A DNA stretch of 64,000 nucleotides, taken from positions 62,001 to 126,000 of the forward strand of contig CAZHCW010000006.1 in the NCBI GenBank assembly GCA_964531325.1, written 5' to 3'. Each line of letters opens with the position of its first letter. Position 1 is the first letter of the stretch. The notes beneath the pieces are model-generated. The model did no database searches, had not been told where the DNA came from, and saw only the letters and a program-made list of their open reading frames with translations. Shown piece by piece: positions 53,872-62,134 of this stretch. The DNA is from UTCHB3 sp964531325. GTDB lineage: Bacteria > Bacteroidota > Ignavibacteria > Ignavibacteriales > Ignavibacteriaceae. The position numbers were made by a program, and so were the translations under genes.

Positions 53872-55052
53872 ATAACAAAATTCCTTCTAAATACTTCGGA
53901 TAGTTGATCGATTGCGGCAAGAACATCATTATCATCAAAACCGTATCTGTCATCTTTTTTTATCTTATCCATCACCGTGTTAAAACCGATGAGGTAGTTG
54001 TAATAAGTTGCCTGGCTTACCGCCATAATTTCGAGTATCCTGTTTTTGATCTTTGATGAAATTGATTTATTTGTGTATCCACCAAAGAGAAGCGTTAATA
54101 TAAAAGCGTTAAACTCCTCGGGTTTGAGCCTTTTAAGCAGCAGCTCGATGAGAATTTGCACATCGTCCGATACTTCTTCTTCAAACTCTTCAATCAGTTT
54201 TTTAAACGATTTCAGGTCTGTAACCAATGAAACGGTCTGATCGTCACCAATTGGCTCGAAGTCCAATAATATAGAGCGTGAAAACGCGGAGTTTTCCAAT
54301 TCGGAAGCAGAAACATCCTCTTCGGAATCAATATCATCATCAGGATTTTCATCATCAGGGGGAACAAATGCAGGGGATTTTGTAATGTTAAATGCTTCTT
54401 CTTCTATCTCTTCTTCATCGTCATCAGGCTTTTCAAACCCACCGGTTTTGTTGTCATACTTTTCAAAATATCCTGCGATTACATCAATCAGATCGTAATA
54501 CCACACCTTTTCACTCAGTTCAAGTTCGTTTAGCACAGATTGAAGAGATAAAACTTTTGCATCCACATTGCGGAAATTTGTTGTAAAATATTTTTCACAT
54601 TCGGCGAGGTCTGTCGGTTTTAACAGCTTAATTGACCTGGAAGTCCGGTTTTTGCCCGTTGACTGAACTTCAAGAATTTTCGCTTTTTCAAGTTTTTCGA
54701 TTATCGTGTCGAGAGCATAGCGGGCATGTTTTTTACTCTCTTCCATATATTTGGTGCTGTAAAACTGACCGATAAGAAAATTTAGAGTCTTTTTCACTGC
54801 GTCATCGTTTGGTTGTCTTGCAAGGAGAGCAAGCCCCGAGTCATCAAGTTTGTCGAGGATAAATTGATCCTCAAATTCCACAATAAAGGTGCCCTCTACA
54901 GTATATCCAAAGTTTTCAAAATAGTTTGATCTTACTCTTCTTACCGAGAGGAAATAACTGTCTATCAGGTTGGCTATAACCACAAACATGAGAGGTTCTT
55001 TTGGAGTACCTGTTTTATACCAGTCGATAAAACCATCAAGCAGTTTTCCCAT
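53868..55052 (-). CDS. Putative DNA-binding protein with acidic linker and sigma-region-4-like HTH
   Basis: 394 aa, not recognised as a named family. Residues ~110-170 look like a winged helix (YALDTIIEKLEKAKILEV). A highly acidic low-complexity linker follows (about 205-260; DDDEEEIEEEAF, DDENPDDDIDSEED). The C-terminal ~110 residues (LLLKRLKPEEFNAFILTLLF, GGYTNKSISSKIKNRILEIM, AVSQATYYNYLIGF) resemble a sigma-70 region 4 or LuxR-like helix-turn-helix. ATG abuts the TAG of the MazF-like gene; the stop overlaps the next gene. It could be the transcription factor released by the protease. Assignment is tentative. Confidence 0.5.
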   Translation of the reverse strand: MGKLLDGFIDWYKTGTPKEPLMFVVIANLIDSYFLSVRRVRSNYFENFGYTVEGTFIVEFEDQFILDKLDDSGLALLARQPNDDAVKKTLNFLIGQFYSTKYMEESKKHARYALDTIIEKLEKAKILEVQSTGKNRTSRSIKLLKPTDLAECEKYFTTNFRNVDAKVLSLQSVLNELELSEKVWYYDLIDVIAGYFEKYDNKTGGFEKPDDDEEEIEEEAFNITKSPAFVPPDDENPDDDIDSEEDVSASELENSAFSRSILLDFEPIGDDQTVSLVTDLKSFKKLIEEFEEEVSDDVQILIELLLKRLKPEEFNAFILTLLFGGYTNKSISSKIKNRILEIMAVSQATYYNYLIGFNTVMDKIKKDDRYGFDDNDVLAAIDQLSEVFRRNFVI

Positions 55053-55493
55053 CTAAGGCCTCCCGTGTTTTTTGAATTGATATTTTATGAAGTTTTTTCT
55101 GGCTTCCAACAGTTCCTTCGTTTTGGGTTCCTTTAAAGCTCCCCGAAGATGAGTGGATGGATCTTCAAAAAGTTGTTCCACTTTTATCTGTTTGGGTAAT
55201 GCAAGAATGGCAAAAGATTGCTGATCGAGAATTTCATCTTCATAAGCCTTAACAGTTGAGTCTGTGGAAAGATTAAGGGGGACAATATTTTTGGTTCTGT
55301 AGCGTTTTGTGCTGATGGGGATTACAGTAACTGCCCGGATGTTCTGCAGCATTTCAGTAACATTTGTAGTAAAGTGAGTGGGACTCTCCGGGTGTCCAAA
55401 CTTCAGAATTGTGTAGTGTATCTTGTAAACATTACCCGGAATTACGAAGCCCGAAGCTTCAAGTAACTCCCTTTGACGCTCTATGAGGTCCAT
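55053..55493 (-). CDS. Putative MazF/PemK-fold protein
   Basis: 146 aa from ATG 55493 (GGAGAAGT just upstream; a GTG at 55556 would add 21 residues). PGNVYKIHYTILKF, then RAVTVIPISTKRYRTKNIVP and QQSFAILALPKQIKVEQLFE follow the MazF/PemK barrel order (G-x-V-y, then v-v-P-i-S/T-t, then q-x-x-x-l-x-k-i). The RP of the catalytic loop is not present, so toxin activity is doubtful. First gene of the minus-strand accessory-csm-cas run. Confidence 0.5.
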   Translation of the reverse strand: MDLIERQRELLEASGFVIPGNVYKIHYTILKFGHPESPTHFTTNVTEMLQNIRAVTVIPISTKRYRTKNIVPLNLSTDSTVKAYEDEILDQQSFAILALPKQIKVEQLFEDPSTHLRGALKEPKTKELLEARKNFIKYQFKKHGRP

Positions 55494-55985
55494 ACTTCTC
55501 CACCGTATTTTGTGTCGTATTGAAAGTTTAACGGCAGATTTATATTTCACAACCACCGAAACAACTCTGTTTTTTTACCCGTGTAAAATAATGATATTCT
55601 TACAAATCTCAATAATAAATATCTCTTAATTTCCGGAGGAGATTCCCAATTTAATACTTGGTTGGGATAATATTTTTTTTGTATATTAGTGTCAGGTTAT
55701 GTGAGGTTTATTTAACTCGATTTCAAAAACAAAAACGGAGGTTAATCCCCTTTTTAGAGATTCAAAAAATTATAAATAAATAGACAAAGAAGTGTTCCTG
55801 ATTTCTTCATGTGGTGACTTCTGTTTTGTACCCGCGACAGTCGGGATATCCTTGTTCCTCTGTCCGTTATTTATTTGCCACCTCTACGCATTAACCTGCT
55901 CTAAAATCCCCGACCTCTACCTGTGTATTTTCAATACACAATTCCCTTTTAACATTTTATTTTAGATTTCGCAACAGTTCACGGA
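55494..55985. other. Divergent intergenic region, probable promoter region of the CRISPR-Cas run
   Basis: About 490 bp of AT-rich DNA between the accessory/cas run (leftward) and the Delta-60 protein gene (rightward). Contains a short inverted piece CCCGCGACAGTCGGG (about 55831) and homopolymer tracts. I could not find a TAnnTTTG box in either direction with confidence. No gene seen. Confidence 0.45.
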
Positions 55986-56072
55986 ATGAATGCCATATCC
56001 CTTTCCGTAAAGCCGGAATCAAAATATTCAAATCGACAGGTCAGATGTTTAAACAAATCAGGAGACATGACA

Positions 56073-58844
56073 ATGGCAGATCATTTAAGTATCAAAATTC
56101 TACATCAGGTGAGGAATATATTGTTTGTTCCTCTTCTCATTATGGCACTCGTGTTCAATGATGCCATTGCTCAAACGGCAAACACCGATATGGCAGTTTC
56201 CAATAATACTGTGCGAGCCATAGTTGTTGACGGAAACTACACCTACATTGGTGGAGATTTCACTTATGTGGGCACTAACTCCGGGAACGGAGTAAAAGCT
56301 ACCACAACAAATTCCTCGATTGATAGCCGGTATCCTAAAGTTAACGGATTGGTCCAGATATGCATCTCTGATGGTTCAGGTGGATGGTATATAGGGGGAG
56401 GTTTCACCATGGTGGGCACTACAAATAGAAACCGCATTGCCCATATCAATTCAGATGGTTCTCTTGATTTAACCTGGAACCCAAATGTCACGGGTAGTGC
56501 TGTGTACACCCTCCTGCTTAGCGGTACTGATCTCTATGTCGGAGGATCATTCACAACAATTGGCGGGGAATCCAGAAACCGGATTGCAAAACTCTCAACT
56601 ATTACGGGTCTGGCGGATGCAACATGGAATCCAAATGCCAACCAGATTGTTAACTGCATGATGCTTAGCGGTAGTGACCTTTTTGTCGGCGGAATTTTTA
56701 CATCAATTGGGGGGCAAACCAGAAATCGCATCGCAAAACTCTCAACTACCGGCACAGGTGCAGCAGATGAAACATGGAACCCGGGTGCCAACAATGTCGT
56801 AAATTGTATATTTATTAGCGGTACGGACCTTTTTGTCGGAGGTAATTTTACAACAATCGGCGGACAATCCAGAAACCGCATTGCAAAACTCTCAACTGGT
56901 ACAGGTGCAGCGGATGCAACATGGAACCCGGGTGCCAACGATATCGTAAATTGTATGGTAGTAAGCGGTAGTGACCTTTTTGTCGGGGGATCATTCACAA
57001 CAATTGGCGGGGAATCCAGAAACCGGATTGCAAAACTCTCAACTTCAGGTGTAGTGGATGAAACATGGAACCCGGGTGCCGACAATATTGTAAATTGCCT
57101 GTCGCTCAGTGGCTCAACCCTTTTTGCCGGAGGACAATTTACTACTATCGGAGGAAAGGATATAAGCTTTATGGCAAAACTTTCATCAACCGGTACAGGA
57201 GCAGTTGACGAAACCTGGAATGCCGGTCTATCGGCAGCAGTTCTGTCAATCGCCAACAATGAAAGCGACATCTATTTCGCAGGTAACTTTTTTTTGGTGA
57301 AAGCGCTGAAAAGATCGCAACTCGCAAGAATTGACAATACAACAGGTGCTGTCGATCCGGATTGGGATCCGGGTATCAATGGTTCCGTATATGCACTGGC
57401 AATTAACGCCTCAAGTATTTATGCTGGTGGTAATTTTACAACGGTGAATGGGGGCACAACAAGAAATTATCTTGCAAAATTTCCCCTTTCATCCCCCGCG
57501 ACTACCGATCCTCTTTGGAATCCAGACATGAGCGGTATCGTCTATGCCCTGGCAATTAACGCCTCAAGTATTTATGCCGGTGGTAATTTTTTTTCAGTAA
57601 ATGGTAGCACATCAAGAACCTTCCTGGCTAAATTTCCCCTCTCAGGTATCGCCACTACCGATCCGGATTGGAATCCGAGTGTGAACAGCACAGTCCAGGC
57701 ACTGGCAATAGACGGCTCAAGTATTTATGTAGGTGGAGGGTTTACTACAGTAAATGGCGGTGTAACAAGAAACAAGCTGGCTAAATTTCCCCTCTTACCC
57801 CCCGCTACTGTTGATCCGGATTGGAATCCGAATTTTGGGGACGGCACAGTCCTTACATTGGCAAGCGATGGTTCATCAATTTATGCAGGGGGTTCCTTTA
57901 CTCTGGTGAATGGCACCACACCAAGAAATCGCCTGGCTAAATTTCCCCTCTCAGGTAATGCTATTGTTGATCCTCTTTGGAATCCGAATGTGAATGGTAT
58001 AGTAAATGCACTGGCAATAAGTGGTTCAAGTATCTACGCAGGTGGAGCTTTTTATTTAGTTAACGGCGGTACATCAAGGAACGGGATTGCAAGATTTGAC
58101 TTGGTTGAAGGAATGGTAGAATCATGGAATGCAAATGCCGGTTCCTCGGTATCCGCCCTGGCTGTAAGCAACAATGATGTATATGCAGGTGGAATTTTCT
58201 TAACGATGGGTGGAAATTTTCAACCATACCTCGCACTTTTCACTGACCGTGCCCTCCCAGTCGAACTCGTCTCTTTTACTGCTTCTGTAACAAAGGGAAC
58301 TGTGAATCTGAACTGGCACACAGCAACTGAAATCGACAACAACGGGTTCGAAGTGCAACGGGCAAAAGCGGGTAGTGACGACTGGAGGAATATCGGTTTC
58401 GTTCAGGGACACCATACAACCAACTCCCCAAAATACTATTCTTTCACAGATAAACCCTCTGCAACCGATGCAAATAAATACAAATATCGCCTGAAGCAAA
58501 TAGACAACTCGGGAAGCCATGAGCATTCAAATATCATCGAAGTGAGTCTGGGAGTACCAAACAACTTTCTTCTGGAACAGAACTACCCGAATCCTTTTAA
58601 TCCCTCAACCATGATCCGTTTTCAGTTACCTGTTTCCGGAACGGTAAGCATTGATCTTTACAATTCCACAGGTGAAAAGGTAGCTACACTTCTGAATGAA
58701 ACAAAAGAAACGGGAGTCCATTCCCTCTCATTTGATGCAGTTAAACACGGACTTTCATCCGGTGTTTATTTTTACAGGATGACGGTGGTTTCAGGTTCAG
58801 GTGAGGTTTTCACTTCGACGAGAAAGCTAAGTCTGATTAAATAA
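56073..58844 (+). CDS. Delta-60/DUF5122 repeat secreted protein with T9SS tail
   Basis: 923 aa from ATG 56073 (AGGAG 8 bases upstream; 55986 and 56067 also in frame). Signal anchor ILFVPLLIMALVFNDAIAQ, then ~14 repeats of about 45 residues with the pattern LYVGGSFTTIGGESRNRIAK and DATWNPNANQIVNC, the DUF5122 beta-propeller unit. Then the spacer domain VELVSFTASVTKGTVNLNWH and the type IX tail EQNYPNPFNPSTMIRF with terminal SGVYFYRMTVV...RKLSLIK. Surface or secreted; a ligand-binding propeller is likely. DNA of neighbouring repeats is highly similar (for example 56530-57060), indicating recent internal duplication. Confidence 0.88.
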   Translation: MADHLSIKILHQVRNILFVPLLIMALVFNDAIAQTANTDMAVSNNTVRAIVVDGNYTYIGGDFTYVGTNSGNGVKATTTNSSIDSRYPKVNGLVQICISDGSGGWYIGGGFTMVGTTNRNRIAHINSDGSLDLTWNPNVTGSAVYTLLLSGTDLYVGGSFTTIGGESRNRIAKLSTITGLADATWNPNANQIVNCMMLSGSDLFVGGIFTSIGGQTRNRIAKLSTTGTGAADETWNPGANNVVNCIFISGTDLFVGGNFTTIGGQSRNRIAKLSTGTGAADATWNPGANDIVNCMVVSGSDLFVGGSFTTIGGESRNRIAKLSTSGVVDETWNPGADNIVNCLSLSGSTLFAGGQFTTIGGKDISFMAKLSSTGTGAVDETWNAGLSAAVLSIANNESDIYFAGNFFLVKALKRSQLARIDNTTGAVDPDWDPGINGSVYALAINASSIYAGGNFTTVNGGTTRNYLAKFPLSSPATTDPLWNPDMSGIVYALAINASSIYAGGNFFSVNGSTSRTFLAKFPLSGIATTDPDWNPSVNSTVQALAIDGSSIYVGGGFTTVNGGVTRNKLAKFPLLPPATVDPDWNPNFGDGTVLTLASDGSSIYAGGSFTLVNGTTPRNRLAKFPLSGNAIVDPLWNPNVNGIVNALAISGSSIYAGGAFYLVNGGTSRNGIARFDLVEGMVESWNANAGSSVSALAVSNNDVYAGGIFLTMGGNFQPYLALFTDRALPVELVSFTASVTKGTVNLNWHTATEIDNNGFEVQRAKAGSDDWRNIGFVQGHHTTNSPKYYSFTDKPSATDANKYKYRLKQIDNSGSHEHSNIIEVSLGVPNNFLLEQNYPNPFNPSTMIRFQLPVSGTVSIDLYNSTGEKVATLLNETKETGVHSLSFDAVKHGLSSGVYFYRMTVVSGSGEVFTSTRKLSLIK

Positions 58845-58851
58845 ACCGCTA

Positions 58852-59012
58852 AGAACGCGAAGTCCGCAAAGGTTTTTTAGGAGGACGCGGATGAACGCAG
58901 ATTTAACAGAGTTTCACGGAGGTGTTTTATAATCCTCTCTGCGTTAATCCGTCCAATCAGCGTGCATCTGCGTCCCCTTTTTCTTTGCGATCTTCGCGGG
59001 CTCTGTGGTTTA
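58852..59012. repeat. Dispersed imperfect-palindrome repeat, copy 6
   Basis: Left arm GAGGACGCGGATGAACGCAG ... CACGGAGG; right arm CCTCTCTGCGTTAATCCG ... GCATCTGCGTCCCC; the arms are approximate reverse complements around TTTTATAA. Outer words AAGAACGCGAAG and CTTCGCGGGCTCTGTGG also pair loosely. Lies between convergent genes. Confidence 0.75.
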
Positions 59013-59019
59013 TTATTCC

Positions 59020-61671
59020 CTAAAGCAAAGCAGCAGCGTTAAACCAGTAGGTCATCTTTGCCATGAAGATATTGTTCGCTTCTGAATTGATCAGATTTGA
59101 GAAGCTTTTTCCCATCTGGAACTCTCCCGGATTATCAAAATTTGTGCGGTCGTGTGTCCACACGAGAAAAAGTGTTGAGCCCGGAAGGAATTCCCATCTA
59201 TAGATAATATTTAATCTTAACGATTTGAAATTAAAATCGGGGTTCTCAAGGGTGAATGAATTTGCGCCACCACCGGGATTAATGAGATATTCTTCGTTAC
59301 CGGCATCATAATTGATTGTGGTTCCTCTTGTGCCATAAACTATGAAGTCACTGGTTCTTTCCTTCTCAAATTCTTTGATATCAGAGTATTTCCCGATCGA
59401 TATGAATGGTTGAGCAAAAAGCTGTAGCGACATCGTAGGGGTGAATGTGTAATCAAGACGAATTGTAGCAAACAGTGTTTTTTGATCGAGGAAACCGAAG
59501 ATGTAACGGGTTCCGTAAGTATTAACAGCAGCAGGATCATCATAATTATCGATCCACTGCCCCGGATCATAATTCCACTCGTATCCGGGATAGATTGAGA
59601 GCCTTACTGCTTCACTCGCTCTCCATGATCCACCCACCTGAACACTATAGTAATTGCCACCAAGATCATCACCGGAATAATAGAAATCGCCATCAATTGT
59701 AATATCTTTTCGCGAATCGGTTGAAAATCCAACAGCTCCATTATAACCTGCGGGCAGTTTTACAGTTGGGCCACCTCTTGTATGACGGGTGCTGTAAGCT
59801 TCAAAATTTACTCCAAAATTGAACCGGAGACGATGAAAACTCTTCATCCAGAGGTTTCCCGTGGTGAAAAGACCGTCGGATTCAATATCACCATCAAAAT
59901 TGTATGATCTGAAAACACCTGCATATATACTTTTTGATCTGCTGTAAGAGTCCTCAACATAATCTCTATAACCGGCTACAAGGTGACCATTGATGTAGTT
60001 TGTCCGGTATGAAAAGCCAAGATCGTTTGAATTAAAACCGGGGGAAATGGCACCGAGTGCTGCATTAAAGTAGAATGCACCCTCTTGTTTGTTTACAGTA
60101 ATTCTGCCTGCCCACCCGTTAAGTGAAGTGGCGTTTGTATCAAGTTTCTGATACTTTGCATCCGGCCTCTGGAATGAATGGAGAGGTCTCTTCTGCAACT
60201 CTGTGATGAAATCCCTGGTGCCATTGATGTTTGACATCATCAGATATCCATTCATCACATAAACCTTCGCAGAATCGAAATTGAGCCAGCCATCTATTCC
60301 CCCGGTGAATGAACTGCGGCTGAAACTGTTCTCGAGGCCCGGATCATCAAATTTTCTGATGAGTGAGGTACCCATGAAACCAAAACCGTAACGGGAATTA
60401 TCAAATTCTTTTAGTGTTCTGAAAACAGTGGCATTTGCCAGAGGCTCCACCTCTTTTTTTGTAGTGATACCATTAGTGTAAGACCTGGCACTCATGGAAT
60501 TGGTTACCGCGTTAAGTGCATAAACCGACCAACCTTCAGAGATTTTACCGGTAAGTTTTGCAGCACCAAGGATTTGAGTGTTTGTTGGATAATCAACAAA
60601 GTCGCCATCGGCAGCTTCGCCATTAGGGCTTCTTCCAATTCTCCTTGAATAGAAGAGATCAGGATTACCCCAGTTAAACCCCCAGTTATTGTTCGATCCG
60701 CCATAACCAAACTGGAGAAGGTTGTTCCCCTCAATGAAGAATGGTCTTTTTTCCTCATAAAATGTCTCAAAAGAGGAGAGATTAAGCACTGCCGGATCCA
60801 CCTCCACTTGACCAAAATCGGGGTTAACAGTTATATCAAGAGTCAGATTGCTGTTTATTCCCCACTTGAGGTCACCACCAATTGAAGTGCCATACTGATT
60901 GCTTTTGTAGAATGGATCATCCTGGTCGTGTATCAGATATTGAGCTTTAGACAGAACATAAGGAAGAACTTCGATGTTGGTGTTATTCCCGATCTCGTCA
61001 AAGCCTTTTAGCTCGGCAAATTTACCAACAAATCCACTTTCTCCCTTTTTCACGAGTATGTAATAACTCTCTTCACCTCTGCGGGCAATATTCCGCTTGA
61101 AGTTGATTCCCCATGTCATATTGTTTCTTTTATTAAAACGGAGTTGCGAAAATGGTATTTTCATCTCTACAACCCATCCATCTCCGGTTCTTTTTGTCTG
61201 AGCATCCCAAACACCATTCCAGGAACTTTCATCCCAGTCGGAGTTGAAAAGTGTTCCATCTCCCATCGATCCACTTGGTGTTGCATAAAAATAATATCCC
61301 GAGCGTTTATCGTTATAGGGATCGAGAAAGAGCATAAAATAATCGGATTGAACCCACTGATCTTTTCTGGAGAGAACTGTAACTATCGAATCAGGGTCGG
61401 TATCATAACAGTAGGCTGCCAGATAAAAAGCTTCATCGTCGTAGGCAAGCTTTATGGCTGTTTTTTGCGTGGAGAGTTTTCCCTCCTCGGGATCCCGTTG
61501 GAAAAAATCGACAACCTGCATATCTTTCCAGATGGGTTCATCTAATTTACCATCGATATGGATGGCCTGTGTTGTTTTGGTGATTTGAATGTCTTTTGAA
61601 CCTTTTATTCCACTCGCCTGAGCGGAAACAGCTGCGATTAAAAAGAAACAGAATAGAAAATATCTTCTCAT
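59020..61671 (-). CDS. DUF5916 outer-membrane protein with CBM9-like domain
   Basis: 883 aa. Signal peptide (YFLFCFFLIAAVSAQAS). Residues ~28-220 are a CBM9-like domain (IDGKLDEPIWKDMQVVDFFQ, FYLAAYCYDTDPDSIV, LDPYNDKRSGYYFYATPSGS). The remaining ~650 residues are the DUF5916 beta-barrel part with alternating aromatic strands (VDPAVLNLSSFETFYEEKRP, FFIEGNNLLQFGYGGSNNNW) and an outer-membrane-type end, KMTYWFNAAALL. Common in Bacteroidota; substrate unknown. The start ATG 61671 is clear. Monocistronic, convergent with the Delta-60 gene. Confidence 0.9.
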   Translation of the reverse strand: MRRYFLFCFFLIAAVSAQASGIKGSKDIQITKTTQAIHIDGKLDEPIWKDMQVVDFFQRDPEEGKLSTQKTAIKLAYDDEAFYLAAYCYDTDPDSIVTVLSRKDQWVQSDYFMLFLDPYNDKRSGYYFYATPSGSMGDGTLFNSDWDESSWNGVWDAQTKRTGDGWVVEMKIPFSQLRFNKRNNMTWGINFKRNIARRGEESYYILVKKGESGFVGKFAELKGFDEIGNNTNIEVLPYVLSKAQYLIHDQDDPFYKSNQYGTSIGGDLKWGINSNLTLDITVNPDFGQVEVDPAVLNLSSFETFYEEKRPFFIEGNNLLQFGYGGSNNNWGFNWGNPDLFYSRRIGRSPNGEAADGDFVDYPTNTQILGAAKLTGKISEGWSVYALNAVTNSMSARSYTNGITTKKEVEPLANATVFRTLKEFDNSRYGFGFMGTSLIRKFDDPGLENSFSRSSFTGGIDGWLNFDSAKVYVMNGYLMMSNINGTRDFITELQKRPLHSFQRPDAKYQKLDTNATSLNGWAGRITVNKQEGAFYFNAALGAISPGFNSNDLGFSYRTNYINGHLVAGYRDYVEDSYSRSKSIYAGVFRSYNFDGDIESDGLFTTGNLWMKSFHRLRFNFGVNFEAYSTRHTRGGPTVKLPAGYNGAVGFSTDSRKDITIDGDFYYSGDDLGGNYYSVQVGGSWRASEAVRLSIYPGYEWNYDPGQWIDNYDDPAAVNTYGTRYIFGFLDQKTLFATIRLDYTFTPTMSLQLFAQPFISIGKYSDIKEFEKERTSDFIVYGTRGTTINYDAGNEEYLINPGGGANSFTLENPDFNFKSLRLNIIYRWEFLPGSTLFLVWTHDRTNFDNPGEFQMGKSFSNLINSEANNIFMAKMTYWFNAAALL

Positions 61672-61785
61672 TTAATGGATTCCTGATTGTTTGTCTATTT
61701 AGACCGGAGGAAATAAAAATGGTTGTAGCAAAATTACGGTGACGGCAGGCTATAATTATGAATTAGTGATAGGTGGCGAATTTTG

Positions 61786-62060
61786 AGCTATGAACTGTTA
61801 TCTGTGAACTATGAGATTTGAAGAAAGGGACGCGGATACACGCAGATTTCACGGATTTATGCAGAGGAAAATGATGGTTCCACGGTTGACACGGATTTAA
61901 CACGGATTTACGCAGAGGAAAATGATGGTTCCACGGTTGACACGGATTTAACACGGATCTCACGGATGGGGCTACGACTCAACCCGCCTTGGCGGTGTGA
62001 CTCGTTCGTAGAAAGATAACAGAATTCCTTAACTACCCCCGGAGTGGGGTTAAATGTTCG
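61786..62060. repeat. Dispersed repeat copy 7 with a 51-bp tandem duplication and REP-like hairpins
   Basis: GACGCGGATACACGCAGATT is followed by two near-perfect 51-bp units starting at 61861 and 61912 (GCAGAGGAAAATGATGGTTC, then CACGGTTGACACGGATTTAA). 61970-62060 then holds AACCCGCCTTGGCGG and AACTACCCCCGGAGTGGGG with CGTTCGTAGAA twice, resembling the hairpin in the CRISPR flank. No gene seen in 61672-62134. Confidence 0.75.
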
Positions 62061-62134
62061 TAGAAGCGGTGGTCCAGGAAAATCACCCCTTTTTTCACTC
62101 TATACATACATGAATAACCAAAAAACCGGATCCA

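Noticed and set aside
56534..57271. A 245-aa open frame antisense to the Delta-60 repeats
   Set aside because: It mirrors the repeated sense gene; its periodic PPIVVNDPPTKRSLPL pattern is the reverse reading of the propeller repeats.
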